Shown here one piece after another: positions 1 through 5,866 of a stretch of DNA of 5,866 bases. This stretch comes from an uncultured Beijerinckiaceae bacterium. GTDB taxonomy: Bacteria; Pseudomonadota; Alphaproteobacteria; Rhizobiales; Beijerinckiaceae. Each line of letters starts with the position of its first letter. Within the stretch, counting starts at the first letter, position 1. The position numbers and the translations under genes were made by a program. Under the pieces are notes generated by a model, which was given only the letters and a program-made list of their open reading frames with translations, had not been told where the DNA came from and did not search any database. The stretch covers positions 1 through 5,866 of the forward strand of contig CALMGA010000401.1 of assembly GCA_937863205.1 (NCBI GenBank), given 5' to 3'.

Positions 1-715
1 CTGGCGCTACATGTTCTTCGTCGCCTTCGTGATCAACGTGGTGGCGCTGTTCGCGAGGCTCCGGCTGATCGCCACCAAGGAGTTCGCCGAGCTTTACGAC
101 AGCCGGGCGCTGCAGCCGACGCCGGTGTTCGCCATGCTGCGCGACAACTGGCGCGTCGTCCTGATCGGCGCCTTCGTGCCGTTGTCGAGCTATGCGCTCT
201 ACCACCTCGTCAGCCTTTACCCGATCTGGTACGTCGGCCTCGATCCCCACCGCGACCTCGGTGAGTTCCTGCTCATACAATGCGCCGGTGCCGCCCTGCA
301 GGTCGTGGGGACCGTGGCGTCTGGCGAGATCGCCGATCGCATCGGGCGTCGCAGCCTGATCGGCACCTGCGCGGTGGGCATCGTGGTGCTCGGCCTGATC
401 ACCCCGTTCCTGCTCGGCAGCGGGGAGGGCGGCCAAGTGGTCTTCGTGCTGCTCGGCTTCGGCCTGCTCGGCCTGTCGTTCGGCCAGGCCGCCGGCGCTC
501 TGGCGACGAATTTCACCGGCCACAACCGCTACACCGGCTCCGCCCTCACCGGCGATCTCGCCTGGTTGCTCGGTGCCGGCTTCGCCCCGCTGGTGGCGAT
601 CGGCGGCTACGAAATCTTCGGCAACTGGGCGGTGTGCGTCTACCTCATTTCCGGGTCGGTCTGCACGCTTGCGGCGCTGGGGATCAATCGGCGCCTGGCG
701 CAACGGGAAGCGTGA
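1..715 (+). CDS. MFS transporter, probable metabolite:H+ symporter type, C-terminal half (5' partial)
   Basis: The reading frame is open from base 2 and ends at TGA 713-715, giving 237 visible residues; the start codon and the N-terminal half lie left of the window. The visible part contains about seven hydrophobic segments, read as TM6 (visible residues about 4-20), a cytoplasmic loop, and TM7-TM12, which is the expected C-terminal half of a 12-TM inner-membrane carrier. Two features point to the metabolite:H+ symporter (MHS) branch: RLRL..TKEF directly after TM6, and RYTG (176-179) at the start of TM11, followed by a GAGFAPL stretch. GEIADRIGRR (108-117) between TM8 and TM9 is the second-half copy of the MFS loop signature. 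MHS members import small carboxylates or osmolytes such as citrate, ketoglutarate, shikimate or proline betaine with protons. The substrate here cannot be told. MFS membership is near certain; the MHS assignment is likely. The gene is convergent with the ABC exporter. Confidence 0.9.
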   Translation, partial: WRYMFFVAFVINVVALFARLRLIATKEFAELYDSRALQPTPVFAMLRDNWRVVLIGAFVPLSSYALYHLVSLYPIWYVGLDPHRDLGEFLLIQCAGAALQVVGTVASGEIADRIGRRSLIGTCAVGIVVLGLITPFLLGSGEGGQVVFVLLGFGLLGLSFGQAAGALATNFTGHNRYTGSALTGDLAWLLGAGFAPLVAIGGYEIFGNWAVCVYLISGSVCTLAALGINRRLAQREA

Positions 716-719
716 GCCG

Positions 720-735
720 CCGCCGGCATCGGCGG
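720..735. other. Short GC-rich inverted repeat between convergent stop codons
   Basis: CCGCCG (720-725) and CGGCGG (730-735) form a perfect 6-bp stem with a 4-base loop, GCAT. It sits in the 31 bases between the MFS stop (715) and the ABC exporter stop (747 on the opposite strand), where a shared bidirectional terminator would be expected. Neither strand has a T-run after the stem, so an intrinsic terminator is not demonstrated. In DNA this rich in GC such stems also arise by chance. Confidence 0.25.
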
Positions 736-746
736 ACGCGTGTCCT

Positions 747-2489
747 TCATGCGTCGTGAAGCGCCCGGTACAGCCCGCCGGCTTCGAGGAGTTCCTCGTG
801 GCGACCTTCCTCGGCGATGCCGTCGGATGTCATCACCACGATGCGGTCGGCCTTGCGCACCGTCGCCAGCCTGTGCGCGATGACGAGGCTGGTGCGGCCT
901 TGGCTCAACTCGGCGAAGGATCGCTGGATTTCCCGCTCGGTGGCGGTGTCGAGGGCGGACGTGGCCTCGTCCAGGATCAGGATCGGCGGATCCTTGAGGA
1001 AGATGCGGGCGATGGCGAGGCGCTGCTTCTGCCCGCCCGACAGCTTGACCCCGCGCTCGCCGACCAGCGTGTCCATGCCATCGGGTAGGCCGGCGATCAT
1101 CGCGTCGAGGCGGGCGCGCCTCGCGGCGGCGGCGATGGCCGCGTCGCCGGCGCCGAGCCGGCCGTAGGCGATGTTGTCGCGGATGGTGCCGCCGAACAGG
1201 AACACGTCCTGCTGCACGATGCCGATCTGCCGGCGCAGCGAGCGAAGCGTCATCTCGCGAATGTCGAGCCCATCGATCGTGATGCGCCCGCCCTCGACGT
1301 CGTAGAAGCGCGGCAGCAGCGAGCAGATGGTGGTCTTGCCGGCGCCGGAGGGCCCGACGAAGGCCACCGTCTCGCCCTTGCGGATCGTCAGGTCGAAGCC
1401 GCGCAGCACCGGGCGTTCCGGTGTGTAGCCGAAACGCACGCCCTCGAAACGGATCGCGGCGGCAAGCGGCGCCGCCTCGATGGCGCCGGGACGGTCCGCG
1501 ACGTCGGGCTCGGTGGCCAGCAACTCGCGGTAGCGGCGGAAGCCGGCGATGCCCTTGGGGTAGCTCTCGATCACCGCGTTGATCTTGTCGAGCGGGCGAT
1601 AGAACACGCCGAGCAGCAGCAGGAAGCCGACGAAGCCGCCCACGCTCAGGCCGCCTTGCACCACGAAGAATGTGCCGGCCAGCATCACCACGATCTGCAC
1701 GAAGCGCATGCCGAGGTAGTTCAAGGTGATCGCACCGGCCATGATGCGGTAGGCGTCGAGCTTGGCCTCCTTGTAGGCGCGGTTGTCGGCGGCGAAGAGG
1801 CGACGCTCGTGGTCCTCGTTGCCGAAGGCCTTCACCGCGCGGATGCCGCCGATGTTCTCCTCAAGCCGGGCGTTGAAGGCGGCGACGCGCTTGAACTGCG
1901 CCCGCCAGTTCTGCTCCATCGCCGTGCCGTAGCGGGCGCCCACCGCGATCACCAGCGGCAGCACGGCGGCGGTGATGAGGGCCAGCGGCCAATGCACCCA
2001 CAGCATCAGGCTGAAGGCGCCGAGCAGCGTCATCGCGGCGATGAACAGGTCCTCCGGGCCGTGGTGGGCGACCTCGCCGATCTCCTCGAGGTCCTTGGTG
2101 ACGCGGGCGACGAGGTGGCCGGTCTTCTGCCCGTCGTAGAAGCGGAACGACAGCTTCTGCAGGTGGTCGAAGGCGCGCCGGCGCATTTCCGTCTCGATGT
2201 TGATGCCGAGCACGTGGCCCCAGTAGGTCACCACCACCATCAGCCCCGCCGCCGCGGCGTAGATCACCACCAGCCCGGCGGTGGCGAGGGCGATCAGTTC
2301 CCAGTCGTGGCGCGGCAACAGCACGTCCACGAAGGCCTTCACCGCCATCGGAAAGCCGAGTTCCAGCAGGCCGGACGCGACGGCGCAGCCGAAGTCGAGG
2401 AGGAACAGGCGGCGGTGCGGGCGGTAATAGGCGAGGAAGGCTTTCAGCAAGCGAGAGTGATCCGGCGATGGAGGGAGTCCGGCGGGCAT
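747..2489 (-). CDS. ABC exporter half-transporter, fused permease and ATPase (MsbA/multidrug type)
   Basis: This is a 580-residue inner-membrane half-transporter expected to work as a dimer, using ATP to flip or export a hydrophobic substrate. Residues about 25-320 form the type 1 exporter membrane domain, with hydrophobic segments near 28-55, 66-90, 148-187 and 252-300. Residues about 345-578 form the nucleotide-binding domain: A-loop aromatic Y355, Walker A GPSGAGKTT (379-387), Q-loop Q426/Q427, signature LSGGQKQR (483-490), Walker B ILILDE (503-508), D-loop SALD (511-514) and switch histidine H539. All catalytic elements are intact, and the length matches the MsbA/LmrA/BmrA class. ATG at 2489 is the only plausible start in the open frame. 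It has no good Shine-Dalgarno: a GGAGG lies about 28 bases upstream, too far to serve it. The gene follows the photolyase by 58 bases on the same strand and may depend on its transcript or on translational coupling. The substrate is unknown; lipids, drugs or peptides are all possible. There is no peptidase or heme-export partner nearby to narrow this. Confidence 0.95.
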   Translation of the reverse strand: MPAGLPPSPDHSRLLKAFLAYYRPHRRLFLLDFGCAVASGLLELGFPMAVKAFVDVLLPRHDWELIALATAGLVVIYAAAAGLMVVVTYWGHVLGINIETEMRRRAFDHLQKLSFRFYDGQKTGHLVARVTKDLEEIGEVAHHGPEDLFIAAMTLLGAFSLMLWVHWPLALITAAVLPLVIAVGARYGTAMEQNWRAQFKRVAAFNARLEENIGGIRAVKAFGNEDHERRLFAADNRAYKEAKLDAYRIMAGAITLNYLGMRFVQIVVMLAGTFFVVQGGLSVGGFVGFLLLLGVFYRPLDKINAVIESYPKGIAGFRRYRELLATEPDVADRPGAIEAAPLAAAIRFEGVRFGYTPERPVLRGFDLTIRKGETVAFVGPSGAGKTTICSLLPRFYDVEGGRITIDGLDIREMTLRSLRRQIGIVQQDVFLFGGTIRDNIAYGRLGAGDAAIAAAARRARLDAMIAGLPDGMDTLVGERGVKLSGGQKQRLAIARIFLKDPPILILDEATSALDTATEREIQRSFAELSQGRTSLVIAHRLATVRKADRIVVMTSDGIAEEGRHEELLEAGGLYRALHDA

Positions 2490-2547
2490 AGCCCATGCCG
2501 GTGCCGCCCGGTGTAGCCTCCGCCCGCCGTCGGCGCCAGCGCCGCCG

Positions 2548-3951
2548 TCACGCGCGCTCGGTCGCGACCAGTCGCGCGACTTCGCGCACGTAGGCGTCGG
2601 CGTCGAACTTCTTCAGGCTCGCCAGACCCATCGAGCGCACGGTGCCGTAGACCGGGCGCGGGCCCCAGGGTCGGTCGTGCAGGCCGAACAGCCAGCCGAC
2701 GTTGGTGAAGGAATTGGCGTCGCGCCCGTCGATGAAGAAGCGGTTGTTGAGGCCGAGCACCGTGGTCCAGGCATCCTCGGGCGTCTTCGACCATTCCACG
2801 ATCTTCTTGCCCCAGTACATGCGCATGTGATTGTGCATGTAGCCGGTGTCGCGCATCTCGCTCATCGCGGCGTTCCAGTAGCGGTCGTGCGTTTCGCCCC
2901 GCTCGAACTGGCCAGGGTCGTAGAGGTAGGGCCGCTTGTCCTTGGCGTGTTCGGCCAGCGCCTTGCGCGCCCAGTCCGGCACGCAGCCATAGTCTGCGTA
3001 GCGCGGCTCGTAGAAGACATGGTTGATCGCCAGCTCGCGGCGCACCACGACCTCCTCCAAAAAAGATGTCTTGTCGTCGGCGGTGCCGGCCTTGGCCGCC
3101 TTGACGGCGAGCGCCAGCGCAACCGGCGAGATCTGGCCGAAGTGGAGGTAGGGGCTCATGTGCGAGGCGGCGCCGGCTTCCGGCTTGCCGCGCACGGCGG
3201 CGTAGTCGGCGAAGGGCTCGCCGAGGAAATGCGTGAGCCGGCGCTCGGCCTCGCTCGTGCCGCCGCGGAAGCGCTTCACCGCGGGCACGCCGTGATCGCA
3301 CTTCAGATCCGCCACCAGCCGGGGCACGTCGGCGAGGTCGAGGGTGCTTTCCGCCTTGAGCCTGTCGCGCAGGCCGGCGGGGAGTTCGCCGGCCTTGTGC
3401 CGCACCGGGCTCGCCTTCAACGGCACGAGGTACTCGTCCATCAGCCGGTTGATCTTCGGGCGGATCGTGCGCGCGGCGTATTCGTGCTTGGGCGAGGCGG
3501 TTTCCACCGGCACGACCACGTCGCCCTCGACCTGCACGACCCGGCACGGCGAGCGCCTGGCGAAGTCCTCGTAGAAGCGCCTGATCGGGGCGAGGTAGTT
3601 GCGGTCGCACACCACCAGCGCGGCATCGGCCGCGTAGCGCAGCGCCGTTTCCACCGGTCCGCCCTCGCGCCGGGCGACGAAGGCGATGCCGCGTCTCTCC
3701 AGCTCCGGCCCGACCTCCGTCAGCCCTTCCAGCAGAAAGGTCCAGTGCCGCGCGTTGACCTCGGGAAATCCCTCCGCGATGCCATAGCACACCACCACCG
3801 GCAGCTTGAGGCGGTTGGCCTCGTCAATGGCGTGCTCCAGCGCAGGGTTGACGCGGGCGCGCTGCGACAATCCCATCCAGTAAAGGACGTAGGCGCCCTT
3901 CTCGTTGTGGGGCGCGTCCTTGAGGACCTTGAGGCGGCTCGGCTGGATCAT
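2548..3951 (-). CDS. Class II cyclobutane pyrimidine dimer (CPD) photolyase
   Basis: This is a cytosolic FAD-dependent enzyme (EC 4.1.99.3) that splits UV-induced cyclobutane pyrimidine dimers using blue light. The protein is 467 residues, normal for class II. Class II hallmarks include the N-terminal VLYWMGLSQR (22-31) followed by NPALEHAI, ARHWTFLLEGL (67-77), SPYLHFGQISP (266-276), VRRELAIN (303-310) and HNHMRMYWGKK (373-383). W359, W380 and W387 have the 21- and 7-residue spacing of the class II electron-transfer tryptophans W360/W381/W388 of Methanosarcina mazei, and N402 sits where that enzyme has FAD-contacting N403, an offset of one throughout; this comparison is from memory. The start is ATG 3951, preceded by AAGGTG at a 5-base spacing. 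The frame stays open to an ATG at 4080, but those 43 extra residues are Arg/Ala/Pro-rich and unlike the family. The ABC exporter follows after 58 bases; NnrU is divergent. The symbol phr or phrB would be reasonable but is normally used for class I, so it is left blank. Confidence 0.95.
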   Translation of the reverse strand: MIQPSRLKVLKDAPHNEKGAYVLYWMGLSQRARVNPALEHAIDEANRLKLPVVVCYGIAEGFPEVNARHWTFLLEGLTEVGPELERRGIAFVARREGGPVETALRYAADAALVVCDRNYLAPIRRFYEDFARRSPCRVVQVEGDVVVPVETASPKHEYAARTIRPKINRLMDEYLVPLKASPVRHKAGELPAGLRDRLKAESTLDLADVPRLVADLKCDHGVPAVKRFRGGTSEAERRLTHFLGEPFADYAAVRGKPEAGAASHMSPYLHFGQISPVALALAVKAAKAGTADDKTSFLEEVVVRRELAINHVFYEPRYADYGCVPDWARKALAEHAKDKRPYLYDPGQFERGETHDRYWNAAMSEMRDTGYMHNHMRMYWGKKIVEWSKTPEDAWTTVLGLNNRFFIDGRDANSFTNVGWLFGLHDRPWGPRPVYGTVRSMGLASLKKFDADAYVREVARLVATERA

Positions 3952-3956
3952 GCCGG

Positions 3957-3962
3957 CACCTT
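3957..3962 (-). promoter_or_regulatory. Ribosome binding site of the photolyase gene
   Basis: Read on the minus strand, AAGGTG lies five bases before ATG 3951 and matches the AGGTG part of the anti-Shine-Dalgarno complement. It supports 3951 as the start rather than the longer open frame beginning at 4080. Directly upstream (3963-3978) is a 7-bp inverted repeat, GCCGCCG/CGGCGGC, with a two-base AA centre. It would lie in the 5' leader; whether it affects translation cannot be told. Confidence 0.6.
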
Positions 3963-4125
3963 GCCGCCGAACGGCGGCGGGTGCCACAGCCAAGCGCGGG
4001 AAGGCGCGCGACAGGCTCCCGCACCATGCCCGCCGACCGGCACGCGCACGCTTTGTCGCGGGCCGGCCGCGCCGTGGCATGCGTATGCTGGCGGTGAACG
4101 GCGCGTGTTCCCGATCGCGACCAAG

Positions 4126-4230
4126 CTAGAGCATCGGACCCTAAATCGGACCCGGTCCGATGCTCTAATTTGTTGTATCGCATCGGATTTGTCCGAAAAC
4201 CGCTGCGCACTTTTCGGTCCGATGCTCTAG
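4126..4230. repeat. Intergenic palindromic mosaic repeat element (RIME-like, rhizobial type)
   Basis: Two tandem hairpin units separated by the spacer ATTTGTTG (4168-4175). Unit A: TAGAGCATCGGACC (4127-4140) pairs perfectly over 14 bp with GGTCCGATGCTCTA (4154-4167) across a 13-base loop. Unit B: 4176-4187 pairs with 4218-4229 (10 of 12 positions), and inside it CCGAAAA (4193-4199) pairs with TTTTCGG (4211-4217) over 7 bp; a 5-base TTTGT bulge (4188-4192) separates the two stems. GGTCCGATGCTCTA occurs again, exactly, at 4216-4229, so the outer ends of the whole element also form a 15-bp inverted repeat (4126-4140 with 4216-4230). The size of about 105 bp and the two-palindrome layout match the description I recall of Rhizobium intergenic mosaic elements. 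The inner CCGAAAACCGCTGCGCACTT core is a motif I recognise as very common between genes of Hyphomicrobiales. No coding potential is apparent. The structure is seen directly; the family name is from memory. Confidence 0.8.
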
Positions 4231-4235
4231 GGAAG
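4231..4235 (+). promoter_or_regulatory. Ribosome binding site of the NnrU-family gene
   Basis: GGAAG ends seven bases before ATG 4243, an acceptable Shine-Dalgarno position that supports this start. It begins at the base directly after the palindromic repeat element, so the repeat's terminal arm abuts the ribosome binding site. I see no convincing -35/-10 pair for this gene. Any promoter must lie inside the repeat or upstream of it. Confidence 0.6.
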
Positions 4236-4242
4236 TGCAACT

Positions 4243-4926
4243 ATGGCCCTGCTCATCGCCTCGGCTTTCCTGTGGATCGGCGTGCACGCCGGCATCGCCG
4301 GCACGACCGTGCGCCGCGCGGTCGCCGGGCGGATCGGCGACGGCGCCTTCCGCGGCATCTTCTCGCTGCTCTCGGTCATCGCCATCTCCGCCCTGGTGGC
4401 CAGCTTCAACCGGGTGCGGGCCGTCGATCCCGTCCGGCTGTGGAGCGCGCCGCAGTGGCTCGGGCCGGTGCTGGTCGGCCTGATGGCGCTCGCCTTCGTG
4501 CTGCTGGCGGCGTCCGTGACCACGCCGAACCCGACGGCGGTCGGCGGCGAGAAGGTGCTGGCGCGCGAGCCGGCCGGCATGCTGCGCATCACCCGTCATC
4601 CCATGCTCTGGGCCTTCACCATCTGGGCGGCGGTTCACGTCGTCGGCAACGGCGATCTCGCCTCGCTGCTGTTCTTCGGCGCCTTCGGCGTCACGGCGCT
4701 GCTCGGCATGCCGTCCATCGACCGCAAGCTCGCCGCCCGCGACCCCGCCGGCTGGCAGGGCTTGGCGCAGCGCACATCCATCGTGCCCTTCGCGGCGGTG
4801 CTCGGCGGGCGCAACAGGCTCGCGCTCGGCGAGATCGGCCTCGTGGCCCCGCTCGCCGGCCTCGCCCTGTTCGCCGCCCTGCTGTGGTTCCACCCCAGGT
4901 TGTTCGGGGTGTCGCCGTACCTGTGA
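4243..4926 (+). CDS. NnrU family integral membrane protein
   Basis: This 227-residue inner-membrane protein has about six hydrophobic segments (near 2-20, 38-57, 72-95, 120-135, 138-157 and 196-216) and shows the NnrU family pattern throughout. The diagnostic block is GMLRITRHPMLW (112-123), then AAVHVVGNGDLAS (129-141), a GMPSID turn (155-160) and TSIVPFAA (178-185). Histidines H15, H119, H132 and H217 are candidate heme ligands: the homologous zeta-carotene isomerase Z-ISO of plants and cyanobacteria uses heme b with histidine ligation. NnrU was named in denitrifiers, where it is linked to nitrite and nitric oxide reductase expression, but its biochemical role is not settled. No denitrification gene is in the window, so a denitrification role is unsupported here. 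ATG 4243 has a GGAAG ribosome binding site. The gene is divergent from the photolyase and convergent with the carotenoid oxygenase. The length is normal and no damage is seen. The family call is firm; the function is open. Confidence 0.9.
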   Translation: MALLIASAFLWIGVHAGIAGTTVRRAVAGRIGDGAFRGIFSLLSVIAISALVASFNRVRAVDPVRLWSAPQWLGPVLVGLMALAFVLLAASVTTPNPTAVGGEKVLAREPAGMLRITRHPMLWAFTIWAAVHVVGNGDLASLLFFGAFGVTALLGMPSIDRKLAARDPAGWQGLAQRTSIVPFAAVLGGRNRLALGEIGLVAPLAGLALFAALLWFHPRLFGVSPYL

Positions 4927-4986
4927 GAGCGCTCGCGGGAACGCCAGGTCCTTCGGACGAGATCACGCGTTGAAGGTAAGTAACCG

Positions 4987-5866
4987 CTAGGCCGCCACCC
5001 AGTTGCCGTGGAAGCCGGGCGGTACGCGCGCGGGGATGTGGACGGTGGCCACCGGCGCGTCCGCGAAGCGTTGCGCGTCGAGGATGGCGAGGTCGGCCGT
5101 GTTCTCGCTCGCGTTGACAACGAAGCCGACGAGCCAGCCCTCGTCCTCGCCGGCCCGGCTATGGCGCGGCACGAAGACGAACTCGCCGGGATGGCGGTTC
5201 GCGCCGAAGTCGTGGCGCTCGCGCGTGCCGGCGACGAGGTCGTGCTTGTAAAGGTGCGTCGCCGTGAGCAGCTCGGGCACGACCTCGTCGGGCAAGCCGA
5301 GCGCGTAGCTGTATCGGTAGGGCAGGCCGATGCGGCGATCGTCGGGGCGGGGGAACTCCTGCGGCGACGGGTCGATCATCCGACGCTCGGCCGTGCGGGC
5401 GACGGGATCGAGCGTCCAGCGCTCGAAGCCGCGCGGCAGCCCGTCCGGCCCCTGCGTGTTGCCGGCGAACATGCGGTCGTAGGCCACCGCGTCCAGCACC
5501 ACGCGCCCGTCCGCATCGTCGAAGGCGTTGGCCGTGTGGAAGATGTAGCAGGGCGGCACCGCGATCCAGACGATGTCGGCGACCCCGCCCTCGCGCGGCA
5601 GCAGGCCGATCCGCGCCTCGTGCGAGGGATTCCAGCGGAAGGGAAAGGTTTCGCCGGCGATCAGCGCCCCCATCGAGAAGGTGACGGGCAGGTCGAGGAT
5701 GACGACGTAGCGACCGGTCACCGCGCAATCGTGGATGGACGGGCCGTGCTGCACGGGGATGCGCAGCTTGCGCCGTACCGCCCCGTCGGGGCCGACGACG
5801 ACGTGGCGGATCGTGTCGGGATCGGTCGCCTGATAGGTGATGGCGTGCAGCTCGCCGGTGGCGGGG
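4987..5866 (-). CDS. Carotenoid oxygenase (CCD/RPE65 family), C-terminal part (5' partial)
   Basis: A non-heme Fe(II) dioxygenase that cleaves a double bond in carotenoids, apocarotenoids or stilbene-like compounds. The visible 292 residues run from the right edge to TAG 4987-4989; the frame is open to the edge and the start lies beyond it, against a usual length of about 450-500. Three of the four iron-binding histidines are present: SIHDCAVT (His codon 5731-5733), FHTANAF (His codon 5536-5538) and PPGFHGNW (His codon 5008-5010). The first histidine normally lies in an AHPxxDPxTGE-like motif, and the fragment begins with PATGELHA, so that residue should fall just outside. Also typical are ILDLPVTFSM, KHDLVAGTRERH, GEFVFVPR, the EDEGWLVGF segment and the RVPPGFHGNW end. 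A GTG at 5754 is internal, not the start, because it would remove the first His motif and the frame continues with family-like sequence upstream. The substrate and cleavage site cannot be predicted; lignostilbene-type activity is an alternative to carotenoid cleavage. Confidence 0.95.
   Translation of the reverse strand, partial: PATGELHAITYQATDPDTIRHVVVGPDGAVRRKLRIPVQHGPSIHDCAVTGRYVVILDLPVTFSMGALIAGETFPFRWNPSHEARIGLLPREGGVADIVWIAVPPCYIFHTANAFDDADGRVVLDAVAYDRMFAGNTQGPDGLPRGFERWTLDPVARTAERRMIDPSPQEFPRPDDRRIGLPYRYSYALGLPDEVVPELLTATHLYKHDLVAGTRERHDFGANRHPGEFVFVPRHSRAGEDEGWLVGFVVNASENTADLAILDAQRFADAPVATVHIPARVPPGFHGNWVAA

Noticed and set aside
1656..2516. 286-codon plus-strand frame antisense to the ABC exporter membrane domain
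   Set aside because: The protein is dominated by His, Glu, Gln and Gly, typical of the antisense of hydrophobic GC-rich codons, with no family resemblance.
2531..2544. GC-rich stem after the photolyase stop as an intrinsic terminator
   Set aside because: The stem is only 6 bp with a two-base loop and no T-run on the minus strand, and the exporter gene follows at once.
2444..3790. 448-codon open frame on the minus strand overlapping the photolyase and the start of the ABC gene
   Set aside because: Its composition is Arg/Ala/Gly-rich with no recognisable domain, and it is an out-of-frame shadow of the photolyase. Long shadow frames are expected at this GC content.
3952..4080. 43-residue N-terminal extension of the photolyase from an ATG at 4080
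   Set aside because: The extension is Arg/Ala/Pro-rich and unlike class II photolyases, while ATG 3951 has a ribosome binding site and matches the family's N-terminus.
4101..4125. Possible EcfG (general stress) promoter for the photolyase, from a minus-strand GGGAAC near 4107-4112
   Set aside because: CGTT is not found at the required 16-17 base spacing; the nearby CGTT lies only six bases away. No convincing sigma-70 pair was seen either.
2677..4230. 517-codon open frame on the plus strand antisense to the photolyase
   Set aside because: It is rich in His/Val/Arg/Ala/Gly with no domain, runs antisense to a clear gene and ends inside the palindromic repeat. It is an antisense shadow of a GC-biased gene.
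4165..4893. 242-codon minus-strand frame antisense to NnrU
   Set aside because: It is rich in Gly/Glu/Arg/His and has no domain; NnrU on the plus strand is a clear family match across its full length.
4927..4986. Terminator between NnrU and the carotenoid oxygenase (palindrome GAGCGCTC at 4927-4934; small GTCC/GGAC stem at 4948-4958)
   Set aside because: Both structures are too short, and no T-run follows on either strand. The 60-base gap shows nothing else identifiable.

Overview
The window looks like chromosomal DNA from a GC-rich alphaproteobacterium, most likely of the order Hyphomicrobiales (Rhizobiales). The reasons are the strong G/C third-position bias in every gene, alphaproteobacterial-looking versions of class II photolyase, NnrU and carotenoid oxygenase, and an intergenic palindromic mosaic element of about 105 bp that resembles the RIME-type repeats of rhizobia. 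The taxonomic call rests on family recognition from memory, not on a search.

Layout from left to right: (1) the C-terminal half of a major facilitator superfamily transporter on + (its start lies outside the window); (2) a convergent 31-base gap; (3) on -, a complete MsbA-like ABC exporter half-transporter, preceded 58 bases upstream on the same strand by a complete class II CPD photolyase, so the pair may be co-transcribed with the photolyase first; (4) a 291-base divergent intergenic region holding the palindromic repeat element, which ends directly at the ribosome binding site of the next gene; (5) on +, a complete NnrU-family membrane protein; (6) a convergent 60-base gap; (7) on -, the C-terminal part of a carotenoid oxygenase (RPE65/CCD family) that runs off the right edge.

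The genes do not form one obvious pathway. There is a loose light and carotenoid theme: the photolyase repairs UV-induced cyclobutane dimers with light energy, the carotenoid oxygenase cleaves carotenoid-type double bonds, and the NnrU family is homologous to the plant and cyanobacterial zeta-carotene isomerase Z-ISO. The two transporters have no identifiable substrate. No RNA gene, CRISPR array, insertion sequence, prophage gene or toxin-antitoxin pair is visible. I find no convincing undescribed system here; the repeat element and its position against the NnrU gene is the most notable non-coding structure.
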